The notes below the pieces were generated by a model. That model did no database searches, had not been told where the DNA came from, and worked only from the letters and a program-made list of their open reading frames with translations. A DNA stretch of 64,000 nt, from assembly GCA_022842065.1 (NCBI GenBank), contig JALHQH010000055.1, forward strand, positions 20,080 through 84,079, read 5' to 3'. Positions 26,242-35,021 of this stretch are shown here, in pieces (within the stretch, counting starts at the first letter, position 1; every line of letters starts with the position of its first letter). Source of the stretch: Caldilineaceae bacterium. GTDB lineage: Bacteria > Chloroflexota > Anaerolineae > Caldilineales > Caldilineaceae. A program made the position numbers and the translations under genes.

Positions 26242-26640
26242 TTACCCCATCAGCTGATAAATCTGGATCAAGTTGCCACAGGTGTCGTTGAGGATGGCAA
26301 TGGTCGTCGTCCCCATAGTGGTTGGCTCCATCGTGAACTCTACGCCGAGCGTCTGCATCCGTTCGTACTCGGCGTAGACATCATCGACCTGAAAGGCGGT
26401 AAAGGGGATGCCATCACGCATGAGATCAGCTTTGAGCGCTTTCATCGCCGGATACTCGGCGTTGGGTTCGAGCAGCACCTCGGTCCCATCCGGCTCTGCC
26501 GGCGACACAACGGTCAGCCAGCGTGCGCCGCCACCAAAATCAATATCATGTTTTTTCACAAAGCCCAGCTTTTCGGTGTAAAAGGCTAAGGCTTTGTCAT
26601 AGTCAATAATCGATACGCTGTTGAGTTTAATTTTGATCAT
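26242..26640 (-). CDS. VOC-superfamily protein (glyoxalase/bleomycin-resistance fold)
   Basis: 132 residues with the paired beta-alpha-beta-beta-beta units of the family: DYDKALAFYTEKLGFVKKHD, WLTVVSP, then FQVDDVYAEYERMQTLGVEF and IQIYQL at the end. Members hold a divalent metal or sequester hydrophobic drugs; this subgroup is uncharacterised. It is the middle gene of the AraC-VOC-HEAT unit, two bases from each neighbour, so the AraC protein may control it. Confidence 0.85.
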   Translation of the reverse strand: MIKIKLNSVSIIDYDKALAFYTEKLGFVKKHDIDFGGGARWLTVVSPAEPDGTEVLLEPNAEYPAMKALKADLMRDGIPFTAFQVDDVYAEYERMQTLGVEFTMEPTTMGTTTIAILNDTCGNLIQIYQLMG

Positions 26641-26642
26641 CG

Positions 26643-27041
26643 TTACCGTTTGCTCCTATCCTGAGAAGTGGTTAATCGTTGTGTCGCCGCCGCACAGCCC
26701 AGTTCACGAAAAGCTTGGGGGGAGAGGCCAAAGTGCTGCTTGAAGGCCTTGCTAAACGCATTGTGACTGCCATACCCCGCGGCCAACGCCACTTCGCCAA
26801 TGTCGCTCGCCCCCATGCGTAACTTGCGCCCAGCCCGCTCCAAGCGTAACCGGCGGAGATAAGCAGTGGGGCTTTCACCCACTTGCGCCAGAAAGACGCG
26901 GTGAAAGTGGGGTAGCGAAAAGCCGGCCAGGGCGGCTAACTCGGCGCGGTCGAGCGTCTCGGTGATATGGCGCTGCATATGGCGTTTCACCGCCTCAATG
27001 CGCTGTTGTTCACTTTGATTGGGTGGCATTTCACAAGACAT
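26643..27041 (-). CDS. Short AraC-family regulator
   Basis: 132 residues, essentially only the AraC DNA-binding region: LDRAELAALAGFSLPHFHRV (first helix-turn-helix) and GEVALAAGYGSHNAFSKAFK with the FGLSPQAFR ending (second). There is no ligand domain, so it works like SoxS or MarA, set by its own level. It heads the three-gene unit with the VOC and HEAT-like genes. Confidence 0.87.
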   Translation of the reverse strand: MSCEMPPNQSEQQRIEAVKRHMQRHITETLDRAELAALAGFSLPHFHRVFLAQVGESPTAYLRRLRLERAGRKLRMGASDIGEVALAAGYGSHNAFSKAFKQHFGLSPQAFRELGCAAATQRLTTSQDRSKR

Positions 27042-27180
27042 GGCAGCAGTGTACCATAACAGAATGTTTGTTCGTTATTCCAAAAGTATCATGGTAACGC
27101 ACCATTTATAGGTGGTGATCGGCCTCAACCGGCGCTGCCGACAAGGCTCACATCAGCCCCCATAACGATAAAAATCTTTT

Positions 27181-27210
27181 GCCACAGATGGACGCAGATA
27201 AACGCAGATG
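27181..27210. repeat. Short CACAGATGGACGCAGA-type spacer repeat
   Basis: GCCACAGATGGACGCAGATA plus AACGCAGATG: an ACGCAGAT direct iteration of a kind common in spacers of many large bacterial genomes. One copy is seen here, in an otherwise empty 224-base gap. Confidence 0.35.
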
Positions 27211-27265
27211 TTTGTCGGTGGTCATCTACGACGATTTACCGAACAGCTATTTTAGACCTTCCAAG

Positions 27266-27802
27266 CTAAACCGGCTGATAGATCAGCGCAGTAACCCCAG
27301 AACGAAAGGGTTGGCTTTCCATCAGCTTCAACTTGAGCGTGCGTTCTGCCCGAAAGAGCCGTTGCCCTTTCCCCAGCACCACCGGATAGATCAGCAAGCG
27401 ATATTCGTCGACCAGACGCCGCGCCGCCAAGTAAGCAACCAATTCGCCGCTGCCAAAGACCAACAGATTGCCCCCGGGTTGGGCTTTTAGGTGTTGGATC
27501 GCAGCCGCAACGTCGCCGCTGATAATCGTCGAGTTCTGCCACGGGGCGCATTGGAGCGTGGTGGAGACAACATGTTTGGGCAACTGGTTCATGCGATCGG
27601 CATAATCATCAACCCCGGCGCGCCGGGGCCAGGCCTGGGCAAAGCTGGCATAGGTCTTTCGCCCCAGCAGGAGCCCATCACCCGCCACCAGCTCTGCATA
27701 TTTGAACTGCGCGATCTCCTCGTGCCAGTAAGGGAAGGTCCATGTCGGCGCAGCCATGACTCCATCCAGCGATAGAAATTCGGCAACCGTGATCTTCCCC
27801 AT
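27266..27802 (-). CDS. Dihydrofolate reductase-like (RibD C-terminal) protein
   Basis: 178 residues from the ATG at 27802, with GGGGGGAG upstream. It is the DHFR-fold family of RibD C-terminal type: MGKITVAEFLSLDGVMAAP, GLLLGRKTYASFAQAWP (NADPH-binding region), VFGSGELVAYLAARRLVDEY and a final FRSGVTALIYQPV. Stand-alone members reduce unknown pteridine- or uracil-like substrates. It lies 110 bases beyond the AraC gene at 27913 on the same strand. Confidence 0.87.
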   Translation of the reverse strand: MGKITVAEFLSLDGVMAAPTWTFPYWHEEIAQFKYAELVAGDGLLLGRKTYASFAQAWPRRAGVDDYADRMNQLPKHVVSTTLQCAPWQNSTIISGDVAAAIQHLKAQPGGNLLVFGSGELVAYLAARRLVDEYRLLIYPVVLGKGQRLFRAERTLKLKLMESQPFRSGVTALIYQPV

Positions 27803-27912
27803 CTTGCTCCCCCCGCCCCATCTACCGGCCCCATTGCTTGACCGCCCTAGCATACAACCGTGACCCACCCCTTGTCTTGAACGAAAACGACAGTTGGACA
27901 CTGTCCACTGCC

Positions 27913-28641
27913 TCACTCGGCCAGCCCCGTCATAGAGAGGAATGACATGCCCTGCTGGTGCGCAGGGGCAAGCAGCTGGGTTGGCGTCTGGCCGATGAAG
28001 CGTTTGAGCGAGCGGGTGAGATGGGGCTGATCGGCGTAGCCAGCCTGATCGACGGTATCAAGGATCGGGACGCCCTGCTTTAACAGCGCGACGGCTAAGC
28101 GCGCCCGTTCGATCTGGGTGACGAGCCCTTGGGTTAAACCGGTGGCGTGGAGAAAGCGCCGTTGGACGGAGCGCGGGGAGAGATCCGTAGTCTGGTTTTG
28201 CAGCGCGGCGGCCACAACCGGCTCATGGACCAGTAACCCTTCCCGCACGAGCTGCGCAACAAAAACATCGACGTTGGCAAAGGTGGGGAATTCCCAGGCC
28301 GCCCCGTGGAGCCAGAAGGAGCGATCTCCGGCGCCGGCCAAATTAACCTCACCGTTGACCAGCTTGATCGTGGGCAGGTGCGGCATATACGTGCCCAATT
28401 TGAAGATAACGCCCAGCCACTCACCGTCGGCAGGACAGTGAGCGGGGGTGGATTGAGTCTCCGGCCCGCGTACGGTCAGCTGAATCTTACCGTCAAGCTG
28501 CGTGATCACCATCTCCCAGTTGCTGGCCGCGACGGAAAGAAATGTTTGCGCCCGCGTGCTTTGACTCCGCCAGATCAGTTCGACATAGGGTGAATCAATC
28601 GGGGTGTCTTCAAAGGCAATGAGTTCGTTTGTTTCGTTCAT
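27913..28641 (-). CDS. AraC-family regulator
   Basis: 242 residues. The C-terminal 100 hold the AraC helix-turn-helices (PRSVQRRFLHATGLTQG and LDTVDQAGYADQPHLTRSLK, then FIGQTPTQLL). The N-terminal 140 are a cupin-like sensor of the type found in many Actinobacteria and Chloroflexota regulators. It is likely cotranscribed with the RibD-like reductase downstream and may regulate it, which is inference. Confidence 0.85.
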   Translation of the reverse strand: MNETNELIAFEDTPIDSPYVELIWRSQSTRAQTFLSVAASNWEMVITQLDGKIQLTVRGPETQSTPAHCPADGEWLGVIFKLGTYMPHLPTIKLVNGEVNLAGAGDRSFWLHGAAWEFPTFANVDVFVAQLVREGLLVHEPVVAAALQNQTTDLSPRSVQRRFLHATGLTQGLVTQIERARLAVALLKQGVPILDTVDQAGYADQPHLTRSLKRFIGQTPTQLLAPAHQQGMSFLSMTGLAE

Positions 28642-28760
28642 AATAGGAGTCTAGCGTATTTTTGTCGCTATGTCTAGGCTTCCTTGCGCCGCAAAAGTTA
28701 CGCGCAGCAGCGCGCTGGTGACGACGGACAAAATGGATATCATGGGCGCGAGTACGTCCC

Positions 28761-28880
28761 TATCCCTGATGGAAGTTAAGAAATAAATTCGGTAATCGAG
28801 CGGACCCTGAGCGGGTGCCCTCTGGGCGCGAAGGGGAAGCGGCGCCATTTGCCGAATTATTTGCTTAATCTCCATAAGGG
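28761..28880. repeat. Inverted repeat with the perfect core motif in its loop
   Basis: Imperfect arms of about 33 bases (28761-28795 with 28849-28880) surround the loop, which holds CTGAGCGGG at 28807 and core copy 4 (28813-28830, a perfect match). The loop text matches that at 20181-20207, while the arms do not. It ends two bases before the AlkZ-like stop. Confidence 0.65.
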
Positions 28881-28881
28881 A

Positions 28882-29949
28882 TTATTCACCGCGCAGCGGT
28901 AGATCCAAAAACTGGCTATAACGCTGTGCAGTCACGGTCAGCGCGGCTGTCTGTGCGGGGGTAAAGGGTTGGAATGGCGTCCACTCGACCATCACCCCCT
29001 TTTTCTTCAACGTCCGTTTCCAAGTGCCGGCAATCCTGCCATCGATCACGACCGTGGGGCTAAAGACGCCGTTGCCACCAGGACAGATGCGGTTGGCATA
29101 AATCGGCTCAAGCACTGCGCTGCGCTCGCCATAGCCGAGAACAAATTCATCAAAGCCCGGCAACAGATAGACCACCGTGGCACTAGTGGCAGTAGCAGGG
29201 ATGCTGTGCGGCAACCAGTACGCTTGACCAGCGACCGTCTCTTGCTGCAATTCGTGCTGGATGGCGGCCAATCCTTGGCGCGCATCCGTCAGGGTGATCC
29301 CCGCCCAGCGCGCCAGATCCGGTACCGTGGCAGGGCCGTGGCTGGTGAAGTAGCGCCGCGCCAACGCGGCCAACGCTTCGTCGCGCGCCAACGGCGGGGT
29401 TGGCCCAAGCCATTCATCGAGCAGGACAAAGGTCTGTTGCGTCCCACTCGGCGCGCCAAAACAGATCAACCCATCTTGCGCGGCGCGCAAGAGCAGATGA
29501 TAGCCACGCTGACCGGCGGTAGCAATGTTATCTTGCTCCAGCAATTGGTACATTTCATCACGCGTGAACGCTTTGCCCCCTTGTAACGCTTGGGCAAAGC
29601 GCACCTTGCTGCGGCTAAAGCTGGCTTCATCCAAGGCCAGTTGGCGGTAACGACCGGCCGATTGCGCGATCATGCGCGGGGTCAGCAGTGTGAGCAGCCA
29701 GCGCGCATCCGCCGCCGCGACAAAGTGCAGGGTGCCGCGCATGGGCCAGGTGCGAATGATGGTGCGATCGACCAGCGCCTGGATCACCGTCTGCTCGGTT
29801 GCCGCGGCCATTCGCAGCCCAATCGCCCATAACCCACCAAGATAATCTTGCGCCTGCAACGCCCCTAACCAGGCAACCACTTGGGCTGGTTGGGTAAAGG
29901 AAGGTTCAAGCACGCCCTGGTTCGCAAGTCGTGTCAAGCCGATGTTCAT
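28882..29949 (-). CDS. AlkZ/YcaQ-like winged-helix DNA glycosylase family protein
   Basis: 355 residues from the ATG at 29949 (MNIGLTRLANQGVLEPS). It is the winged-helix DNA-binding family of AlkZ and YcaQ. The family's QxQ catalytic motif is visible near residue 32 (GALQAQDY), followed by DRTIIRTWPMRGTLHFVAA. Three winged helices and a C-terminal beta-barrel (FDEFVLGYGER, VVIDGRIAGTW) are expected. AlkZ unhooks interstrand crosslinks; this subgroup often lies near antibiotic or stress genes. Confidence 0.87.
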   Translation of the reverse strand: MNIGLTRLANQGVLEPSFTQPAQVVAWLGALQAQDYLGGLWAIGLRMAAATEQTVIQALVDRTIIRTWPMRGTLHFVAAADARWLLTLLTPRMIAQSAGRYRQLALDEASFSRSKVRFAQALQGGKAFTRDEMYQLLEQDNIATAGQRGYHLLLRAAQDGLICFGAPSGTQQTFVLLDEWLGPTPPLARDEALAALARRYFTSHGPATVPDLARWAGITLTDARQGLAAIQHELQQETVAGQAYWLPHSIPATATSATVVYLLPGFDEFVLGYGERSAVLEPIYANRICPGGNGVFSPTVVIDGRIAGTWKRTLKKKGVMVEWTPFQPFTPAQTAALTVTAQRYSQFLDLPLRGE

Positions 29950-30151
29950 AGGTCTGCGCTTCTTACCCTTCCGCCGCTTGGCGTTGACGACATTCCACCC
30001 AGTGCAGTAGAACGAACAAGAACACGAATGAATTAAACAACCCATCAAGAAGTAACATTACCGCAGGAGGCGTCTCTTGCGTTACGGTCAAATCCACGTC
30101 ACCATTATAGACTTGTTCATACGAGCTCGGTTCAAGCTTGGCCTGTCCAAA

Positions 30152-30598
30152 TTAGCCTTTGCCCGTGCGCAGTTGGCTGATTGTTTTGTCAATGCGCTGC
30201 TGGCGCGTCTCGGCGGTCTTGGCCTCTGCGATGGAGAGTACATGCCGCGACTTGTTGCTGTATGACAGCCCATCAAAGGTCTGTTTGGCATCATCGTTTT
30301 GATCGAGTGCCGCCTGGAAATCGGCTGGAACCGTAACCACCCGTGGCTCAGTATCGAGCTCGATCGCCACCTCGATCTCATCGCCGCCAGCCACGCCGGC
30401 CCCCTTGCGATGCTCGGCGCTGACACCCACCATGTAGACCCCACCCATTACCGCTACTGTGTTGCGATAGGTATAACCATTGATTGTCACGCGCACCGGT
30501 GGGCGTTTGCCCGCGCCCAGGCTCTCCACGACTGCGTCGGGAATTTGGATGCCGGTCGCGTTTTTGTCTGCCTGGAGCAGGGTGGTGCGAAATTTCAT
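30152..30598 (-). CDS. DUF1905 / YdeI-OmdA-type protein
   Basis: 148 residues from the ATG at 30598 (MKFRTTLLQADKNATGIQIP). Residues about 1-90 are the beta-barrel DUF1905 domain; the tail has the bacteriocin-protection/OmdA-like segment (LDQNDDAKQTFDGLSYSNKS, then RHVLSIAEAKTAETR). Family members are linked to stress tolerance; the mechanism is unknown. Its start overlaps the DUF998 stop by four bases. It is the last gene of the sigma-factor operon. Confidence 0.85.
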   Translation of the reverse strand: MKFRTTLLQADKNATGIQIPDAVVESLGAGKRPPVRVTINGYTYRNTVAVMGGVYMVGVSAEHRKGAGVAGGDEIEVAIELDTEPRVVTVPADFQAALDQNDDAKQTFDGLSYSNKSRHVLSIAEAKTAETRQQRIDKTISQLRTGKG

Positions 30599-31293
30599 CG
30601 ATTTCCCTCCCTGGTCGAACGTGCGTTCAGTAATCGGGCCGATAGGGCTGAAAGCCATGACCAGGCTAGCACGATCCCGATCCAAAAACCCAGGATGGTC
30701 CACGGGTTGCCGGCACCCGCGCCAATGCCGACAAATGCGGCAAAGAAGATCACGCCCGTGAGAATCGAAAAGCGGCTCCAGCCTTTTTGTTGTCGCAGGG
30801 CAAAGCGGCGGGCGAAGATAAAACAGGCTGCGATCAACGCCAAAAAGCCAATGCCGCCGCTGACAAAGTGCAGGATGCCATGGGTGGTGACAGTATTGGT
30901 GTCGGCCGGTGTCCCTATGGGAAAACCTAACCCTGGATCCGCTTTAAAAATGCCGGCACCGATCAAGCTCACCCCGTAAATGCCGATGAGCAATGGACCC
31001 CAGTGCCGCCCATAACCATGCGGTAATGCCCGTCGCAGCCCGAGCGCAGCACCAATCACCAACAGGCCACTGAGCCAAAAGTTGGCAACTTGGATCCAGC
31101 CCAGGTCGCCATTGCTCAACATGCTGAGGGGATGACGCGTAATGTCGAACCCAGGCCGGGTGAAGGCTTGGAGCAGCCCCACAACTAAGTAAAGCGGGCC
31201 GGCAACGATGCCGCCCCCAAGTAACATGCGTGTGCTGTTTGCACTTGGCTTAGTTGCACTGGTGGTCATGTTTGCGTCTGCTACACTTTGCAT
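30595..31293 (-). CDS. DUF998 membrane protein
   Basis: 232 residues from the ATG at 31293, with AAGG upstream; the longer frame has no support. Six hydrophobic segments are seen, with the family signature (HPLSMLSNGDLGWIQVANFW) after the first. The role is unknown; members often accompany small stress genes. It is coupled to the OmdA-like gene by an ATGA overlap. Confidence 0.83.
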   Translation of the reverse strand: MQSVADANMTTSATKPSANSTRMLLGGGIVAGPLYLVVGLLQAFTRPGFDITRHPLSMLSNGDLGWIQVANFWLSGLLVIGAALGLRRALPHGYGRHWGPLLIGIYGVSLIGAGIFKADPGLGFPIGTPADTNTVTTHGILHFVSGGIGFLALIAACFIFARRFALRQQKGWSRFSILTGVIFFAAFVGIGAGAGNPWTILGFWIGIVLAWSWLSALSARLLNARSTREGNR

Positions 31294-31360
31294 AAAATCT
31301 GCCTTTCTAAATTGGGACTGGCCAGTGAAGTCTAAGTTCATCTTCACCGGCCAGAGGGTG

Positions 31361-31705
31361 TTATTCCGCAAGGGGCCGTACCTCAATCACACTGTAACTT
31401 GCCTGCCCCAACTGAGTGGCCACCTGAATGGCTTCGTTGAGATCGCGCACAGCAATCAAGTAAAAGGCGCTAAGTTGCCGCTCAGTTTCCTGCAAAGGAC
31501 CAGCCGCTAACGTGATCGCGGTTTGCTGAACACAAACGGTCGTGACCGCACTGCCAGCTTGCAACTGCGCGCCTGCCAACAGACGGCCACTCGCCCGCAA
31601 CCACTCCTCGTTGCTGCGTCCGGCCTCGGCGACAAGGCTGCGATCACTGGGCGACAACGCGGCCAACTGCTGCGCATCAGTATAAATCAAAAGTAGATAT
31701 TTCAT
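31361..31705 (-). CDS. YCII-related (DGPF-type) protein
   Basis: 114 residues from the ATG at 31705 (MKYLLLIYTD); another in-frame ATG lies two codons up. It has the dimeric alpha-beta fold of YciI. The usual DGPF motif is degenerate here (AAGPLQETERQLSAFYLI). It is one of three paralogues in the operon of the ECF sigma factor. Family knowledge: DGPF proteins are the typical partners of ECF42 sigma factors; their chemistry is unknown. Confidence 0.83.
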   Translation of the reverse strand: MKYLLLIYTDAQQLAALSPSDRSLVAEAGRSNEEWLRASGRLLAGAQLQAGSAVTTVCVQQTAITLAAGPLQETERQLSAFYLIAVRDLNEAIQVATQLGQASYSVIEVRPLAE

Positions 31706-31760
31706 ATCCATTTCGGGTTGGTCAAACCGCCCTGTGGCCCCGTCGCACAGAAGCTTTTCA

Positions 31761-31802
31761 GTAACAATTGTCAATTGACCATTCTCAATTAACAATCGTT
31801 AC
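31761..31802. repeat. AT-rich hairpin between two YCII genes
   Basis: Arms 31761-31778 and 31785-31802 pair in 16 of 18 positions (GTAACAATTGTCAATTGA). It lies between two cotranscribed YCII genes, so it may tune or process the mRNA. Confidence 0.5.
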
Positions 31803-31814
31803 TCAGTTCAGGAC

Positions 31815-32171
31815 TCAGTGCATCCCCATATCGCCTGGCCCCATGATCCGCACAATCTCGCTTTCGCCGTCACCGATGATCTGGCGGAAGCGTTTGCACC
31901 ATTCAACCGCAGCTTCGAGCGAATCGGTCTGGAGCAGGGCAAAGCCGGCCGTTAACTCTTTCAATTCGATAAAGGGGCCATCGGTCACGGTGAACTTGCC
32001 ATCGGCCAGCTTGAGCCGCGCCCCGGTCGGCATTGCCCCGCCGGTGGCGACAACAATGCCGGCTTGCATGGCCTCGCCGATAAACTGACCCATCTCCATC
32101 ATCATTTCTGGTGTCGGCAGCGGGCCAGGGTTGTTGGGGTCCCAATGGGGATCATAAACGAGAAATTGCAT
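31815..32171 (-). CDS. YCII-related (DGPF) protein
   Basis: 118 residues; GGAG precedes the ATG. It begins MQFLVYDPHWDPN and contains the intact family motif (TVTDGPFIELKELTAGFALL). It is a close paralogue of the protein at 33193 (shared LADGKFTVTDGPFIELKEL), which points to a local duplication. It is probably expressed under the ECF42-type sigma factor of the same operon. Confidence 0.87.
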   Translation of the reverse strand: MQFLVYDPHWDPNNPGPLPTPEMMMEMGQFIGEAMQAGIVVATGGAMPTGARLKLADGKFTVTDGPFIELKELTAGFALLQTDSLEAAVEWCKRFRQIIGDGESEIVRIMGPGDMGMH

Positions 32172-32239
32172 GATCGGTTGCTCCTTTTTGTTTAAAGATT
32201 AACGCACATATCAGTCGTCAGGCATCGGTCGTCAGTCGC

Positions 32240-32257
32240 GGGTGCCCACTGGGCGCG
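32240..32257 (+). repeat. GC-rich core motif, copy 5
   Basis: GGGTGCCCACTGGGCGCG, a perfect match to the consensus, directly abutting the DUF6958 stop codon at 32258. It is preceded by TCGTCAGT iterations like those in the hairpin at 10042. Confidence 0.55.
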
Positions 32258-32560
32258 TCAGGCGGCCCGATACCAGCGCAACGGTTTACTTTTTTCGCGA
32301 ATCAGGTTGCCTTTGGCCTCCTGATCCAGTTGGACTCCCTTCGCCCACCAGCCTGCCTTGGCCCCACCAGGGAACAGATCCGCCGGCAAGTGGGGCATGA
32401 CCGCGTCGTAGATCTCCTTCTGGGTCAGGCCCGGTGACGTTGTCGGCAGCACGGTCCACATCGCCTGGTGCATGGCGTCATACATCGTTTTGCTGACACG
32501 CGTGGTCTGGCCTGGGGTATTCACATTTTCCATTATAATCTTTTCATCAGGACTGCTCAT
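32258..32560 (-). CDS. DUF6958-family small protein
   Basis: 100 residues. It contains a HTH-like helical run (GLTQKEIYDAVMPHLPADLF) followed by GWWAKGVQLDQEAKG and ends KPLRWYRAA. I recognise it as the DUF6958 type, commonly found beside DGPF and DinB genes; the function is unknown. It sits in the middle of the sigma-factor operon. Confidence 0.75.
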   Translation of the reverse strand: MSSPDEKIIMENVNTPGQTTRVSKTMYDAMHQAMWTVLPTTSPGLTQKEIYDAVMPHLPADLFPGGAKAGWWAKGVQLDQEAKGNLIREKSKPLRWYRAA

Positions 32561-32594
32561 TATGCCTCCGTTTCAGTCTCTATTTATTGATCGG

Positions 32595-33116
32595 TTATAC
32601 GGGAAGGTCACCCTCATCAGGAAAGTCCACATAGGTGAGAAAGTCGGTGTCGCCGGGTGGGTAGCCCACGTCGGTGAGCATGCGCGCCAGTTCGCTGTGA
32701 TGCTGCATCCCATGCAAGATCACATGTTGTAAGGTCGTCCACATTGTAAAGGTATGACTACCCCAAGGCGTCTCGCGGGCGAAGGTTTCAAACAGGGTCG
32801 GCGTGTCAAAGGCTGCTAATAGTTCATGCCACCCTTGGCGTTCGACCGCAAGCCAGGCGTCAACTGCCTCAATGTCGGCACTTCCCGGCAAACGTTCCGG
32901 GTCCGGCAGATTTGCAATCACTTTACGCCAGAGTTGGTCGGCCCCCAGCAGGTGAACAAAGGTGTTGTGAATGCTGCCGTGGCTATAGCTGCTCGGCGCA
33001 TGGTAGAGCTCGGCAGGCAAGGCGCGTGCCAACGTCAGCAGGCGTTGGGTTAGCGCAAAATGAAAGTCGAATTGAATTTGATAGGTCTGGGGAATAGTCG
33101 TAGCGGAGTTGATCAT
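32595..33116 (-). CDS. DinB-family protein
   Basis: 173 residues; AAAGGAGG precedes the ATG. It is a four-helix bundle of the DinB/YfiT type. Candidate metal-site histidines are visible: SYSHGSIHNTFVHLLGADQLW (central His) and VILHGMQHHSELARML at the C-terminus. Family members are metal-dependent thiol transferases, often bacillithiol or mycothiol linked. It lies in the ECF sigma operon. Confidence 0.87.
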   Translation of the reverse strand: MINSATTIPQTYQIQFDFHFALTQRLLTLARALPAELYHAPSSYSHGSIHNTFVHLLGADQLWRKVIANLPDPERLPGSADIEAVDAWLAVERQGWHELLAAFDTPTLFETFARETPWGSHTFTMWTTLQHVILHGMQHHSELARMLTDVGYPPGDTDFLTYVDFPDEGDLPV

Positions 33117-33192
33117 GTTTTTCCTCCTTTTAATTTATCGACGACGGAGACCGGCGCGCCCGACACAGCGGACGTCGGTCGTCCGTCGTCTC

Positions 33193-33579
33193 TTACCCCA
33201 GCAGCGGGACAAGCATCGATTCGCCATCGCCATTCAGGTGCTGCCACTGTTTGCAGAACTCGATGGCCTCGGCCAGTGAGGCGGCTTGCACCACCCCAAA
33301 ACCGCCCGTTAACTCCTTCAGCTCGATAAAGGGACCATCCGTCACCGTAAATTTCCCGTCGGCGAGACGCAGGCTTGTGCCCTTTGGGGGCAGCGCGCCG
33401 GTTGGCGCCAGTCCGCCAGCCTTCTGCGCTTCTTCGGCTAAGTCGCCATAGCCAGTGGCAACCAGCCAACCGGCCGCCATCCCTTCGGTTTCTAATTTCC
33501 CCATTGCGGCCTCCACTTCCGGGCTGAGCGGGGGGGCAGTTGTGGGGTCCCAGTTGGGATCATAAACAAAGAATTTCAT
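33193..33579 (-). CDS. YCII-related (DGPF) protein
   Basis: 128 residues from the ATG at 33579, with GGAG upstream. The DGPF motif is intact (FTVTDGPFIELKELTGGFGV). Compared with the paralogue at 31815 it has an extra loop of about 12 residues (DLAEEAQKAGGLAP). It is the first gene after the sigma factor, as is typical for the ECF42 context. Confidence 0.87.
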   Translation of the reverse strand: MKFFVYDPNWDPTTAPPLSPEVEAAMGKLETEGMAAGWLVATGYGDLAEEAQKAGGLAPTGALPPKGTSLRLADGKFTVTDGPFIELKELTGGFGVVQAASLAEAIEFCKQWQHLNGDGESMLVPLLG

Positions 33580-33749
33580 GCGTGGTTGCTCCTTCAATTT
33601 TATCGCAGACTAAGCTTGTACCAGCTTCGCCCGGTGAAACGATGCCCGGTGGAACTACCCTGACACAATGACTTGCAGCCAATAGTCGTTTGGCCAGACG
33701 CCAAATCGACAAGTGGTTTGACGAGTTTTGAAAATTGGTTTTTTCTCGT

Positions 33750-35021
33750 TCAGTCAACCAGTTCTTGTAGCCGGCGTGTCAGATAGCGCTGCTCTGGTTC
33801 TTGCTGCGTGAGGCGGATCGCATGTTCATAAGCGGTGCGTGCGGCGGCGATGTTGCCCAGCCGTCGGTATAAATCTGCCCGCGCCGTATGAGCGAGATGA
33901 TAGTCGGCCAGCTTGCCATCGGTCATAATTTGGTCAATCAGATCCAGCCCGGCCGCCGGGCCAGCGTGCATCGCCACAGCCACCGCGCGGTTGAGCGCCA
34001 CTACAGGCGAGGGCGCAACTTGGAGCAGCAGATCGTACAACTGAATGATTTGTGGCCAGTTGGTTGCCCCAAAGTTGGGGGCCGTGGCATGGGTGGCGGT
34101 AATCGCCGCCTGCAGCGTATACAAGCCATAGTGCCGCGCCGCCAATGCCCCGTGGGCCAGCCTAACCCCCTCACTGATCTGCGCCTGATCCCATAGCGTC
34201 CGATCTTGCTCCTCCAAGAGCACCAGATCGCCAGTTGGCGTGGTGCGCGCCCCACGCCGTGCTTCGTTCAGCAACATGAGTGCTAACAAGCCCAACGCTT
34301 CGGGCTGGGGCAGCAGTTCAACTAACAGCCACCCCAGGCGTAATGCCTCACCGGAGAGATCGGTGCGGGTTAAGGTTGCGCCGGATGTGGCATAATACCC
34401 TTCGTTAAAGACCAGGTAGATCACTTGCAGCACGGTGTCGAGCCGGGCGGACAATTCGGCCTGCGCCGGCACTTCATAGGGAATCCCCGCCTCGCGAATT
34501 TTGGCTTTCGCCCGGACAATGCGCTGGGCCAAGGTGGTAGGGGTGGTGAGGAAGGCATGGGCAATCGCTTCGGTGGTCAGGCCGCAGAGCTCGCGCAGGG
34601 TGAGGGCGACCCGGGCTTCGGGCGCTAATACGGGGTGGCAACAGGTGAAGATCAGCCGTAGCCGATCATCCTCAATGGTTTGATCCGGCTGCTGGGCCGG
34701 GTCACTGGCGGTGTGGTCGATCCGTTCGGCCAGTTCCCCCAACAGTGCATCAAAGCGGCTGCGCCGACGCAGGGTGTCGATGGCCTTAAACCGCCCGGTC
34801 GAAACGAGCCAGGCGCGCGGGTTGGCGGGAATGCCGTCCTTTGCCCACTGCTCGGCGGCCGCGCGAAAGGCATCATGCAAGGCGTCTTCAGCCAAATCGA
34901 AGTCGCCCAGCAGGCGGATTAGGGTAGCCAGCACGCGCCGCGATTCGGTCTGATAGATGATTTCGAGCACTTGGTTCAATTGTGTACTGCTCGGTTTAGC
35001 GGGGGCAGATGTATCAGTCAT
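33750..35021 (-). CDS. ECF42-type RNA polymerase sigma factor
   Basis: 423 residues. Sigma region 2 is at about 20-85 (DFDLAEDALHDAFRAAAEQW) and region 4 at about 125-180 (LRELCGLTTEAIAHAFLTTP, then TLAQRIVRAKAKI). A long C-terminal extension (about 190-420, DUF6596 plus TPR-like repeats) replaces an anti-sigma factor. In this group the extension itself controls activity. It heads the operon of DGPF, DinB, DUF6958, DUF998 and OmdA-like genes. No anti-sigma gene is present, as expected. Confidence 0.9.
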   Translation of the reverse strand: MTDTSAPAKPSSTQLNQVLEIIYQTESRRVLATLIRLLGDFDLAEDALHDAFRAAAEQWAKDGIPANPRAWLVSTGRFKAIDTLRRRSRFDALLGELAERIDHTASDPAQQPDQTIEDDRLRLIFTCCHPVLAPEARVALTLRELCGLTTEAIAHAFLTTPTTLAQRIVRAKAKIREAGIPYEVPAQAELSARLDTVLQVIYLVFNEGYYATSGATLTRTDLSGEALRLGWLLVELLPQPEALGLLALMLLNEARRGARTTPTGDLVLLEEQDRTLWDQAQISEGVRLAHGALAARHYGLYTLQAAITATHATAPNFGATNWPQIIQLYDLLLQVAPSPVVALNRAVAVAMHAGPAAGLDLIDQIMTDGKLADYHLAHTARADLYRRLGNIAAARTAYEHAIRLTQQEPEQRYLTRRLQELVD

